NCBI GenBank assembly: GCA_013115145.1 | Contig: JAAPAO010000083.1 | Coordinates: forward strand, 1-64,000 | Direction: 5' to 3' | Source: Perkinsus chesapeaki | Lineage: Eukaryota > Perkinsozoa > Perkinsida > Perkinsidae | DNA: 64,000 nucleotides | Shown: one piece after another, positions 35,115-46,371 of the stretch | How positions within the stretch are numbered: position 1 is the stretch's first letter | Layout: each line of letters begins with the position of its first letter | The notes under the pieces: generated by a model | What the model saw: the letters and a program-made list of their open reading frames with translations, nothing else | Told to the model about the DNA's origin: nothing | The model's database searches: none | Position numbers and translations under genes: made by a program

Positions 35115-37197
35115 TCCTACTAAGAAAACGATGTGCTTACGAGGATAATATCAATTCGAAAAGAAGTTAGATGCGATTTGAGGGTAACAAAAAATAACCG
35201 TTAGAATCGTTACTTTTATCAGATCTAAATGGCTGTTGCTTCGATGAAGTGAGTTTGCGTGAGCATTTTCTGCTCAAACGAGATTGTACAAGAGAACTTG
35301 CCACTGCGGCACACCTTTCTATGTGGAGAAATATGCCCCGAGTATTCATATAAGGTGAGATCACCGTGTCTGGTCACTGGAGAGAATCGTGATTCGTATT
35401 CAGATGCGTTTTATGCATACCAGAAGTCGACCTACTCGAACAACGCGATGTTCATTGCACAACAGGATGGCAAACAGATAACGTCGTGTATTTTACGTAT
35501 ACTTGTAGACATGATGCCGAGCAAGTATTCCTTATGATAAGAGATTTGATGGATGAGCACCGTGGCTGTTTCCGTAAACGGACACACCTGTGCATTATCA
35601 TGAGAAGATTCTGGAAGGGCTACTGACCAGTAGCTACTGTAGGAAACAGGATTTCCCAGATCGGCCAGTCGGCATGAATATTGCTTTTCGGAAAGTTTTA
35701 AAGACCAATTTGAAGTTCATTATTCACGTTCTCTTCTCTTGGAGGAGCACCACATCCACGTGAGCGGGCGACGGCGGGGCGGCCTCCGGCATAGGGGTGT
35801 TCTCCTTGAGCCCTATATCTCTTTCACGATAGATAAGTCTTGGCGGCCGCATGCATGGGTTATAGCAATAACTCTCTAATAAGCCCTGAGATCAGATGGG
35901 CCCCATCTGTTGGGTCTTGAAAGATGTTACACCTGGATATTCCGATAACAAAAAACGTCTAAATTCGCAAAGAGTCCTGAGCATTCAAGGAAGGCATCAT
36001 AGGGCGTTTGTTGCTGGGATAGCAGCCGAGGCGCACGCTGTCATTCACATGTTCGGAGGAAAGTATTCGTACAGATAGACGGTTGGACACCTGGGCACCG
36101 ATACATTCGGGATACAAGGTATTTCGAGGATACAAGACAGACATTTTCAAATGAATTTTTGTAGGTAATGCATAAGCGTCATTGCAATGGCGAACGTACC
36201 CCATAGTCGGGCGAGAGCTTCGTCCCAAGGAGAAGGAAAGCAGTGAAGAGCTTTCGCAACACATTTTTACTGAGGTACTGTCGCCTCTTATAGAAAAAAA
36301 GTACTGGTTGGTATGAGCTCTCCAAAATTGCAAGTCCATCGAGACTTAAACCTCAACTCGTATTTGGAAAATATTAACCTCAGTTCGCACGGGCGAATGA
36401 AATTGACGCTAAGACTCGCTGGGAACTTCAATGATAAATATTTGGATACCGATTGTCGTGAAACTTCGAATTATTCGGTGTAGTCCAATTCGTCCACTGC
36501 CAACTGGTCCAGTGATCAGCTGGTCCACGGACCAGCTCATCCAAGGACCATCTCGTACAATGGACGAGATGAGGTACCGATTCGTCCACCGCCGACCAGC
36601 ACCAACCCATCCAGTACCGATTCGGACACCAATTCGTCCAGTGCCAACTCGTCCACTTTTACACCCGCTCATATTAGCATTACTTTCGCGAGCGGCTCGC
36701 GAAAATAGTGCTAATATGTATCCCATCGACCGTCTAATCTCTCATATCTTTAAACTCACCTCTCGGGGGGTTCAAATGTCCGACTATGTATGACTATCTC
36801 CGCACTCGGGCGTGCGGGCTGAAGGTTTCCTATGTGGATATCGGGCTATTTTGCTGCGGAAACAGCTTACCACTTCGCGAAAACCGCCCGGAAAAGACAG
36901 GGAACTAAGGAAGACCGCTGCACGCGGTTTCTGCTTCACGAAGGTTATGACGATATCTAACCACTCTAGCACTAAAGTATATAAGATGGAGTCTAAGTGG
37001 ATATGATAGATACCGAGATGATAGCTACCGATGAGTTGACAAGTTAGAATTGTGTGAGATAGCGATACGCAACCGTTCTGCTAAGCAATGAAGACCATCA
37101 GTTCGATATTGATGGAACAAACGAATATTCTTCAAGGCTTGGTAACCAACACAAACTGCACTGCAGCTCCTCATAAGGTAGTCAGGTAGTGCCGACT
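35115..37197. other. Gene-free region with repeats
   Basis: Open frames here lack recognisable domains. A stretch at 36480-36655 is full of variants of gtccactg/ggtccacgg, and a hairpin lies at 36684-36704 (10-bp arms, one-base centre). Confidence 0.4.
36719..36798. repeat. 80-bp dispersed repeat, copy 1
   Basis: Begins cccatcgaccgtctaatctc and ends tgtatgactatctc. It is nearly identical to 40078-40157 in the same orientation; flanks differ. Confidence 0.85.
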
Positions 37198-38044
37198 TCA
37201 CTTATACAAGGCCATGTATATCTCACTGAGCTTACTGAGGACTTCAATGAAACCCAATCCCTTTTATATAGCTTGATGGCTCCTAGGTTGTTATGGTCAA
37301 CATACAAGACCATAGCAAGGAAGTTGGGAGTGCTCTTGCCCTGAAAGATCGCCAGAATCAATCGCTCTTAATCACCCCCACTGCCAAAAAAGTCCTCGGA
37401 ACCACACTGTGTAAATTACACAACTCTTATTCTTATCGAGGCGGCATCAGTTTAGTTCATCGTAGTAAAGCACTCAGTGGTGGGTATTCCTTCACTATGA
37501 GACGCAGATGCCTGCTGCTCTTACCAAATTTATCATATAGTCAAGAAGACGAGTACCAATGCCTTTACCTTGACTGTCCTTGGCAACGGCAACCTGAATG
37601 TAAGTAGTCTCATCGAGAAACTCACTCCGCTTGCACCTGGTGTATGAAACCGAAGATGCCTTTCGCTTTGGGCTTCTTCCTGATATGACATATCAATAGC
37701 AATCTATATCGTTAAATAAGCCAAAGTGAATCTCCCACATCTTTCTCCGGACTGCATTCTCCACTTCCTTTGAGAGCTGCTGATCTATAGTCACGACGAT
37801 GAAGCCAATAACGGTCTGAAGCGCAGACACACTGAACAAAGGAAACGTATACGTTGTGTCACACATTAGGGTCACTGTCCGAGTTAACCGCCACATAGCA
37901 AGGGGGGTTGTTTCTAGTTTGGCATTGAATCGTGAGTACAGCTGGATTATCGGGATAATTGTCACCCTTCTCATAGTTTCGGTAATCAACCCTTCCCAAA
38001 GTGAGGCATGCCAGATAGGCAAATAGTGGAATGTAAGGTTTCAT
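37198..38044 (-). pseudogene. GNAT acetyltransferase with signal peptide, frameshifted near the end (G1)
   Basis: Paralog of the gene at 45413-46371. It begins MKPYIPLFAYLACLTLG, a signal-peptide-like stretch, then DYRNYEKGD and PPCYVAVNSDSDPN. A roughly 47-bp intron leads to TVIGFIVVT, and later exons give KGIFGFIH and VAVAKDSQGKGIGTRLLDYM, the acetyl-CoA-binding Q-x-x-G-x-G/A motif of GNAT enzymes. The last exon reads FLAMVLYVDHNNLGAIKLYK, after which the frame must shift to recover LGFIEVLSKLSEIYMALYK and a stop. The paralog has no shift here. The break is either real decay or a sequence error. Confidence 0.6.
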
Positions 38045-38205
38045 GGGGCGAATCAACAAAGCCAAGATCTAAAGAGTGGAGCCGAGCCAGTAGGCTGCAC
38101 GGCACAAGGACCCTGCGGTTTCCTGGTCAATCCAGGTGTAGTTTCGGTTGCCAATACCTACAAGGGAGCTGAGCCGCTCGTAACCATCACGACACCAAAA
38201 CCTCA

Positions 38206-38622
38206 TCAATCCAAGATGAAACAGCCACAAGGCGCCAGATGGTTACGCCGTTGGTACAGCTGATGCACAAATGTACTTAAACGCCGTGCAACAAGTAATA
38301 TGAAACTCCCATAACACGCAGGAAGAGCGTCGAAAGTTTCGATAGCTTCGTAGGGCGCTAGTCCTTGAAGGGTCTCCGTGAAGCGTTCCATGAGCCCGCA
38401 TTGTGAATTTCACTCCCGGAGCGAGATTCTTCCTGAAAAAACCCACGACGTGAAGGAAGGGTTGTTGGAAATCCCGGAGTGAGGCTTTTGGTTTCTTGTG
38501 TCCGAACAGACTGTGTCGTAGTCCCGGTCCTCATTAAAACCCTGCTCGTGGAGCTTATTCGTCAACTGAGCCATAGTGCTGGGCGAAAGGACGAACTGCC
38601 GCGGAAGTTCCCCGAGTTGCAT
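38206..38622 (-). CDS. Unknown-family gene, copy 1 (possibly truncated)
   Basis: Minus-strand open segments give MQLGELPRQFVLSPSTMAQL and, in the next exon, YEAIETFDALPACYG, ILLVARRLS and LAPCGCFILD. The last three motifs recur in 39213-39641, so it is a duplicated gene. Here the frame stops right after CFILD, whereas copy 2 continues for some 45 residues. I do not recognise the family, and exon limits are approximate. Confidence 0.4.
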
Positions 38623-39212
38623 TCTAGCTCCTTCCTTCGGTCATATTCATAATTCCACCGTAACAAAAAGGCGAGATTACGTCGTATGCTGTTAAGTGTG
38701 CGTGCGTTGAACCGGTCAACATTTTCGCGCTGTCACTGCTGTGGACTGTGCAAAGCCTCAAACGGAGGGTGTCACGCCATGATGGTATCCTCATCACAAC
38801 CTTGGTGTTTCCCCGCCCACACTCGAGGAGCCTTGCCTGCGCTGCAAACATGTCCACCGACCTTGCACAATTTCATCTCCCCATATCTAGGTCACAGTGC
38901 TATATCTCCTGCTAGTGGTGAACACCAGGATGGAAAATGGCAACAGTAAGGTGGTCAAGTATGAATAGTGGAGTCACTAGCTCCACGGAGAACACACACA
39001 CCGCCGGGCGCGGTCATCTCGCAGCCTACGATCGACCCCTGCGGTTCACCATCGACCCGTACTGCTGGTTCGCCTAGGAGATTACTCTCATCGGTAGGCG
39101 AGTCTGTTTCCAATCTCGGAATTTCAATCACATTTCGAAGCAGAGCAGAAAAAATAGATGAAAAGTAGGATGGACAGAAATGATTCAATTGAACCAGTCA
39201 GACTGGTCCAGT

Positions 39213-39641
39213 CTACAAGGTGAGACCTGAAAGGTTCATCTGTGTGAAATATCGAGGGTAGTTGTAAACGAACTGGAAAGGTCTAAGTTGACAAAGGGGT
39301 GGTTCTGGATGCTCAGATCCCTTGTCGGCGTTTATTGCCAATGCCATCATGAGACCAGAAGCTCGTGGAAAATCCAGGATGAAACAACCACAAGGCGCCA
39401 GATCGTTATTTTTTAGGTGCTGGTCCAGCTGTTGCACAACAGCTGTTGCTGTTGCCGAGTTGCAGTTGTTACTTAACCGCCGTGCAACGAGTAATATGTA
39501 ATTCCCATAACATGCAGGAAGATTATCGAGGGTCTCTATACTATGCGTATCATACTTACAAATATGCTTTTCGAACGTAGAAAATATCGAATAAAGATCG
39601 AAGTGATGGTAGGGTGGAGAACTACACTTCTCCAGTCCCAA
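39213..39641 (-). CDS. Unknown-family gene, copy 2 (partial)
   Basis: Minus-strand frame with IETLDNLPACYGNYILLVAR, DLAPCGCFILDFPRASG and LMMALAINADKG. It pairs with copy 1 about 1 kb downstream on the same strand. The 5' limit is unclear because the frame is open without a convincing start; upstream exons probably exist above 39641. No known domain recognised. Confidence 0.4.
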   Translation of the reverse strand: MGLEKCSSPPYHHFDLYSIFSTFEKHICKYDTHSIETLDNLPACYGNYILLVARRLSNNCNSATATAVVQQLDQHLKNNDLAPCGCFILDFPRASGLMMALAINADKGSEHPEPPLCQLRPFQFVYNYPRYFTQMNLSGLTL

Positions 39642-40077
39642 GACTTTTCAAAGATCACCTTTGCAGAGGTTTGATGTTGGTGGAGTTACTGATGAGCTGC
39701 TGAGGGTGTCCATCAAGTGGTGTTGAATCAACACTGTTGATTTCATCATTGGGTTTCAGTGCAAGGTGACCCCCATCTTACCTTGCTAAAGATCAAAGTA
39801 GCACGTCAACGGGAACCGAGACATGTGTGAGGTCCAGAAAGACAGTTGGTAAACCAGGAATTGATTTCAATAATGGAGAGTAGATCTCGCGAATTATTCG
39901 CGGCGAATGGCATTCGCCGAATGTGATTTCTATTATTGATATGTCGCCGTTATGCGTCGTTCGAAACGTAAGTTACTTGTGATAAGTGGAACCGGCTAAT
40001 CGTTTTCGCAGACTGCGACTAAAGACTCTAGATCGCTCCTCCCTATCAATTAGTTTTCAAGTCTGGTTTCTATAGGT

Positions 40078-40157
40078 CCCATCGACCGTCTAATCTCTCA
40101 TATCTTTAAACTCACCTCTCGGGAGCTTCAAATGTCCGACTATGTATGACTATCTCT
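40078..40157. repeat. 80-bp dispersed repeat, copy 2
   Basis: Direct-repeat partner of 36719-36798, about 3.36 kb away, differing at a few bases (gggagctt versus gggggggtt-type). Confidence 0.85.
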
Positions 40158-40516
40158 GAGCAATCTCGCTAATGGGGCTAATCTATAGCAAGTGTGCTAT
40201 CCTTGTGCCCGAATTGCTTCATCGTGAACAACTTGTCAGTGACAAGTTACTACAAGAAAAGCGGCGTAAAACACACCGCTCGAATTAAGTCTTCAGCTAC
40301 AAAGGCTTCAGTAGAGCGGTGAGCCTGTGCGCGATCTACATATCGGGCCGCTGTGGAGGCTTTTTATTAAGACGGCACGACACCCCAGGCTACCCAGAAC
40401 ATGCTCAAAACAGTAATTCCGATGCTCCACCTGCTTAAAATGATGATTGCACGATTGTCATCATGGAAGCGGTTGGCAAGGTGGCGACGATATACGTGGT
40501 TCCGTGATTCCTAACG

Positions 40517-40575
40517 CAAACTTGACAGGTTTTAACCTGTAGCCAGTGGCTACAGGTTAAAACCTGTCAAGTTTG
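40517..40575. repeat. Perfect long hairpin, 28-bp arms, 3-base loop
   Basis: The arm starting caaacttgacaggttttaac is followed after three bases by its exact reverse complement. The repeat is perfect over 28 bp on each side. A 9-bp-arm palindrome follows at 40579-40597. Confidence 0.95.
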
Positions 40576-41472
40576 TCAAGGTGGCTACTAGCCACCTGTA
40601 CAGTTGGCTTAGAATCCGCCGCTATCTCAGTGACGGAGACTCTAGCCTTGACTTTATTTTTCCTGTGTAGCGTATCGCTCTGTAACAGAGTAAGTTACTC
40701 TGAGTAACGAGCCTCTGTTAGTTGAACTTGCGTAAGTCTCTGACACAATCACTTATGCTGCTTGTATTAATACCGTAAATTGCGGTCCGTAATGCGGTAA
40801 CCGTATTAATAAGTTATTAATAATACGTTATGAGTCATAAACTCGTAACTTATGACGACCACCCAAAACGACTTCCGTTGAGTCTTTAATCTACAGTGGG
40901 TCGTTTGGAATGAAAGTCAGACTTTCAACCGAAGACTCTTCGGTTGGCTTTGTCCCGCTAGAGGCGGCCGAATAGGCTGCTGGCTTTACGATGCAGAATG
41001 TGGGAGCTGGGAAGGAGTTCTCACTAAGAAAAAGACTTCAGGGGTCTCCGTGAGTTCCTCATAGCACCTGTCAAATTGAAAGCGTCAGTTGTCTATCCTA
41101 GCCAAATTGGAATAATCAACTCAACACGTCGGCAGCTCGTCCCTCATTCGAGAAGTTGCCTAGAAATAGTTGCCTGAGCTGCCTTCTGTCGGAATTTACC
41201 AATTGAAGCGAGCAAGGACAGCATACTCGCATACTTGAGGACGTCAATTAGGCGACAGTTGTTGCCGACAACTTGCCGGAAAGCTAAAGCAATTTCGCGG
41301 ACATCATTGATGTCACAATGACAGTCACATCATGGCACTTCAAATATATAGTCCAATTGATACCGTGGTCCATGGTGCACCGTTTCTATATGATGAGCAG
41401 TAGTTAAGTTGGTCAGTTGAATCATAGTAGGGAAACCTGTTACCGTGGGCAGTTGAAAGCTTGTTGAACAAG

Positions 41473-44400
41473 ATGGATCTTGATGAAGTACGTCTGGAGA
41501 ACGAACAGAAACAACCGGACAGGCAGACCGAAAACGCTGAAGAGCGTGGGGGTGACGTTCACGAACAGGAATCGGCAATCGTAGAAAGGGAGGAACCTGT
41601 CGAGGACGAGAGAGACTCAACCGAGGGGGCGAAGGCAGAAATTGAAGGGGAGGAAGAAGGAACCGAGGGAGAAAGAAAAGGGGAGGGGGAAATTGAAAGA
41701 GAGAAAGAAGCGGTCGAAGGAGAGGAAAAAGAAATAGGAGGCAAAGAACTCGCCGAGAAGAAGAGCGAGGAAGTACAGATAGAACATCCACTAAAAATTA
41801 CTATCAATCCAGGTGCTTTCTGTATCTGAGGGAGGAGCAGACGATAATAGTGGCAAAGTGAGAAATATGACGCCAGCCTGACAAGCTACCACTGAAAATA
41901 TTGTAACATTGCCAATGTCAGGTTATAAGTGAAGAAGCGAATGAATTTGATGAGGTGGGAAATATGAGTGTCGTGATATGAAGGTTACATTTGACAGGCC
42001 GTCTCGGAGGAGAGGCATTCCTTAGAGGAGGTAGATACCGGAGAGGTAAGCAAGGTGAAGGAACGATAAACGTGGTATGGAACTTAACTATTGTGGGGAT
42101 TAAGCTATCTGGATGGGGCCAGTAGTATGAACAGTTATATAGATGAGCTAAGCAGTGGAACGCCGAGCACAGACATACCGGCACTTAGTATCTGAGTCTA
42201 GTTTAATACACATTTGCGCCCTTGCGTGCCGAATTGACCAATGCTTCCTGTTCATTTCCGAAAAGCTCGGAACTGGTGTGGTTTGTTATCAAATTGAAGA
42301 AACGGTTTACTAATTCAAGAGAGAGAAATGTTAGCTTTTGGTGTCTCAGCAGCAGAAGTCCGGAGAGTCTCTACGAGAAGAGGATGAACTCGCAATTGAG
42401 GTCTGGGATTCTACTTTTAAATATGCAGCTGTTTTATCAGACCATCGAGAATGGAGAAGAGATCGCTGTAGTGGATGAAACAGAAGAGTACGAGCAAGAA
42501 GACGTTGAAGCGGTAGGTTTGTAGGATGGTCAATATGCGAGCGCAATCGTTCCGGTCATGCGGTATGACAGGAATTTATTCGTTGACATATGACTCATAC
42601 TGTGAACCGCTTCATGGAACCGCTCGGCTATAAGGGAGAATTCCATGGAATTGCTATGAGAAGGGTTACTTGAATTGACTCTTATTCCCATCTTGACGCC
42701 TGCTCTGGAGATTGCGGGAAAGGGCCGTAGCCCGGGCATCAATAATGCACAGGTCTGCCGATCAAGTCTAGATTCTGAAGCCCGGGCAAACGCACTTGTC
42801 GCAAGGTTCAATACCTCTCCATGCGCTACCTCTGCAAACAGTGCCAGCGGTCTGGAAGCACTCTCATTTGCCAAGAATTGGGTCTACTGAAACGCTCTTC
42901 GCTTCACAATGACACTTTGTTGTGATCCGAAGATTTCTAAAACAGAGAGCATGTTTTACATCGCATGAGCTCCTCCTCAATTGGCAACATACATACACTG
43001 CCACTGGACGTATTCTTACGAAATCGACTTTCAGATAAGGCAACAGCAAGAGCTTGCGGAACTGACAGAGCAACGTAGCCGACTCGTCGATTTACTTGAG
43101 CAAGCGAAAGAACAGAAAGCAAGACTATTAAAGTTGAGACATAATCGTCACTTTCTGTTGTTTGAGAATCCGTACTTCTCAGAGATCGCGAACTACTGCT
43201 GGCCAGGGCGGCAAAATGGAAAGATTCTGAAGAGAAGAGAAATGGTGAGAATTCCTTCGCGCTCATGCCTCGATAGAACACTTTGACTGCTTAGAGGAAG
43301 ATGGCAAAAGGGAAGGAGGGAGGGAGGCGTCGAGACCGGAAGTGAAGGTGAGCGTGAAGGTGTAATCTCGACAATATACACCTTTGGCAGATTACTGACC
43401 ACAAGTATCTGACCCTACTTAGTAACGTTCACTCGGTACGTCTAAGACTGAGAGACCAAGAAGTGAGCTGCGAGTTGGAGAAGAAAGAATACCTTCGTTG
43501 TCAGGATCGAAGCACCAAAGCTGCCGATGACCTTCGGGCGGTCTTAGACGACAAACGAGCCAAGGTTGCAGAATGCAGGGATGCGTTAAGGTAGGGTCGA
43601 GCGCACGCTATTAAGGATGGTATCATTGTTGTTAGGGAATTCAAACGTCAAGTGGCAAGGAACAGCGAGTATATGGTTAGCGGGAGAAAAATGCCTCTGA
43701 AAATCATCCAGGTGAGGTGCTGGTGAATGTCAGGGGAATGAAAATAATAAGTGACCAATAGGCAGCAACAAGTTGGCGATCGACTCGAGCAGCTAGAAAC
43801 CTTTCAATCAATTGAGACAACACTGCCACACTGTTACAGCGCAGCCACTGCGTTGGACAGTGTCACTGTCCAATGCAAACTTCTCTACGCCCGACTTTCA
43901 ATCAGAAGTACGCCGAGAACATTCCTATTAGTCAGAGAAGTTAGTTTGAAATGAGATCTTACGTGCAGGAAGTCGAGGACTTTGAACTCGATAAAGATTC
44001 CGAGGTTGAGGAGGCCAGAGGGACTCATATATCTCTGAAGAACCGTTTGGCCAAGTTAGAGGAAGAACTGAGGAAGAAAGAACAGCTCGCTGAGGGGCTA
44101 CATCTCATAGGTGCAGCGGTGATAGGGCTTGTACAATAACCGCCTCTAGCACAGATTTCGAACAACTCAAGATAGAAAACCAAACACTAAGTGAGAAAAT
44201 AGAAGAAAGGCAGGAACAGCTGCAGAGACTTAAGAAGAAGACAGTCGGCACAATACAGGCAATTGCTATCGCTAGTGCGTGCGAAGCCACTGTGTGCCCC
44301 AGGTTTCGGCCCATGTGAGAGAGAAGCTAGATTTCTTGGAGAAGAGAGGGGAGAGTATACGGGCTTCGTTAGCGGAACTTGACAAAGTCGCAGACATACG

Positions 44401-44691
44401 CAAAGTGGTTCAATTTGTCGGTGTAGGAGTTGGTGGAAGAGCGAGATCTGATTGCCAGAGCAAAACGTGACAGAGATGAGTACCGAAATGAGAATGCCAG
44501 ACTCCGTCAGGAGGCTGGAATTGTGGATTCAAAGTTAATCGCGCGAGATCACGACAAAAGGTTACAAGTCTGGCCGATCGAAGTACCGACTCCATGCTTT
44601 CAGAAAAGAGAGGGTGGAAGAGCTCCTCGATACGGTCAATATCTTGCAGGAGAGGCACGAGGCTGTTATTAAATACATGTCCATGAGATAA
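41473..44691 (+). CDS. Ciliary coiled-coil protein of the CCDC96/CCDC113 (DUF4201) type, multi-exon
   Basis: Axonemal coiled-coil protein; members associate with ciliary and flagellar axonemes. Exon 1 (41473 to about 41812) is highly acidic (EGEEEGTEGERKGEGEIERE). Later exons include QQKSGESLREEDELAIE (about 42350), IRQQQELAELTEQRSRLVDL (about 43035), VRLRLRDQEVSCELEKKEYL (about 43437), EFKRQVARNSEYM (about 43637), RLEQLE (about 43780), LKNRLAKLEEELRKKEQL (about 44035), DFEQLKIENQTLSEKIEERQ (about 44156), VREKLDFLEKRGESIRASL (about 44313), ARAKRDRDEYRNENARLRQE (about 44457) and a last exon ERVEELLDTVNILQERHEAV ending at 44691. The DFEQLKIEN..LNEKIEER and REKL..RD..R.EN..L order matches DUF4201. 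Several exon limits are not fixed. It indicates a flagellated stage. Confidence 0.75.
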
Positions 44692-45412
44692 GACCCAATC
44701 TCTATAGCGTTGCTGTTTTCTCGCTAGAGTTCTTGAGACTTGAGTTATGGACTTCTCAACAGCTTTGTTAACCAAAGGAGCCCCAGAGCCGCATGGATGC
44801 AGCTGAAATGGCCATGATAATAATTACCATAACAATCTCAGTAAGATGTTAACGAACAGGAGTCATTGACTCTAAACTTGTGTATCTCATCAATATAGTC
44901 TCACAAACGACGCTACTGTATTCGATAATAGACTTGCTCACGTGATGAAAGACATTGGAAAGTAATCGGCCCCAAGTCTCATGTACCCGGTACCAAATTC
45001 GGGATAAACAGGCAATCGGAGTCAGACAGGAAACTCGACACTATCGGTGCAACATACATCGTCATTTCAAATGACTCCTTTGCAACTTGGTGGAAGTTTA
45101 AATCGCCCCAGTCACTGGGGCCCAGTGTGACTGCTTTCTCGGGAAGATCTCATACTAAGTTAGTATTACTAACTCAACATTGCCTCCTCGACCGATAATG
45201 ACGATGAAAAATGGAGCGGTATCAATGCTCTTTACTCTATAACAAACTCATTTTGGACTTGCGTGCTTCGATTGGGATCTCGCAAGCCAGTACAAATGAA
45301 CATGCTGGCTTCCTCGAACAGCAAAGCAATAGTCTAAATTGCTCAATGCTGCTGAGGTGCTCAATGCTTATAGATTAAAGCGAAGAAGAAGAAAGGCCAG
45401 TCATCTGATAAA
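44692..45412. other. Intergenic region
   Basis: No exon recognised. It contains a one-base-centred palindrome at 45158-45174. Confidence 0.45.
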
Positions 45413-46371
45413 TCAACAGTATGCCACATACAACTGTCGGCGTTTACCCATGACATGTTGGAAACCCAGGCTCTTATAGAGTTTGATGGCACCTGGATTA
45501 TCTTGCCTAACTCGTAGGGTCATAGCAAGGCAGTCTGACTTCTCCTGACCCTGAAGTGCAAACCTCGAGACAGATGGCTGAAGTGCAATCATGAGCTTCG
45601 AACAACAAATTCAAACCTCGAGACAGATGACAGATGGTTCTGGAAACCGGATTCCCAATCAGTATTAAGTGCTTGTTACATCCCTAAGTTCAAAGTCACA
45701 TTGAAGGCCTTAGTTTCAGAGCTTCCCAACGGGGAGCCAAGTTAAGAGTTTCCTTAGAGAAGGAGCGAGGCTGTAATCATTACAAGCTTGATGGCATGAT
45801 TCATAAGTGTGGTACCAATACCCTTTCCTCGATGACCATCGGAAACATAAACCTAAAGTACGAAAAACATCAAAAAGAGTCCAATTTCAGTCCCCCTATA
45901 ATTGCATTGTGAGGTCGAGACTATTGCACCCGTTGTTTAACCACCTCGTTTATATAGCCGAAGATCCCTTTCTTCTCTGGATCGGGCCTGATACAATAAA
46001 GGTCGGTGACGAGAAGATTCGGCGCCGGAACTGCAAAGTGGAATTCGCTCACAGTTTAGCTCTAACAGCTGCTTCTTCCTTTTTGCTTAACTTACGGGGC
46101 ATGGTCATCACGATGAAACCAGCAACCACCTGACACAACGATTACAGATCGACTCCACGGGAGTTACTCCGGGCAGCAAGCTCCATCTTACATGTCCCTC
46201 TTTTGGGCCGTTGACTGCTACGTAACATGGGATTCCCTCCCTGTCATCGCAGTCTTTCTTAATGTCAGCACCGGCACACTGGTCGCCATCCTCGTAGTTG
46301 CGGTATGTGTATGATGCTCCTGGCACCGTAAATACCAGAAGAACCGATGAAAGAAGGAGATAGGGCTTCAT
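45413..46371 (-). CDS. GNAT-family N-acetyltransferase with signal peptide (G2)
   Basis: Exons in order on the minus strand: 46371-46192 (MKPYLLLSSVLLVFTVPGAS, then YTYRNYEDGD and GIPCYVAVNGPKEGH), then from 46129 VVAGFIVMTMP, then LYCIRPDPEKKGIFGYINE, then VYVSDGHRGKGIGTTLMNHA around 45830-45780, and a terminal exon with MTLRVRQDNPGAIKLYKSLG ending LYVAYC at 45413. HRGKGIG is the acetyl-CoA-binding motif, and NPGAIKLYKSLGF is the usual GNAT C-terminal block. The hydrophobic first 19 residues look like a signal peptide, which would place an acetyltransferase in the secretory pathway; that is odd for the family. Acceptor unknown. The paralog at 37198-38044 has a frameshift. Confidence 0.75.

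Larger units (their letters stand above)
39642..41472. other. Gene-free, palindrome-dense region
   Basis: No supported coding exon. Perfect one-base-centred palindromes lie at 39888-39902, 39901-39919, 40230-40248, 40579-40597, 40686-40702, 40911-40927 and 40926-40946, plus the long hairpin at 40517-40575. Confidence 0.6.

Noticed and set aside
36409-36793. Overlapping frames on both strands of about 105-120 codons
   Set aside because: They arise from the gtccactg-type low-complexity stretch and show no domain.
32112-40946. Rho-independent terminators
   Set aside because: Hairpins are not followed by T-runs, and the genome is eukaryotic.
41330-41807. Minus-strand Pro/Leu/Ser-rich frames of 153 and 82 codons
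   Set aside because: They are shadows of the acidic first exon of the CCDC96/113-type gene on the plus strand.
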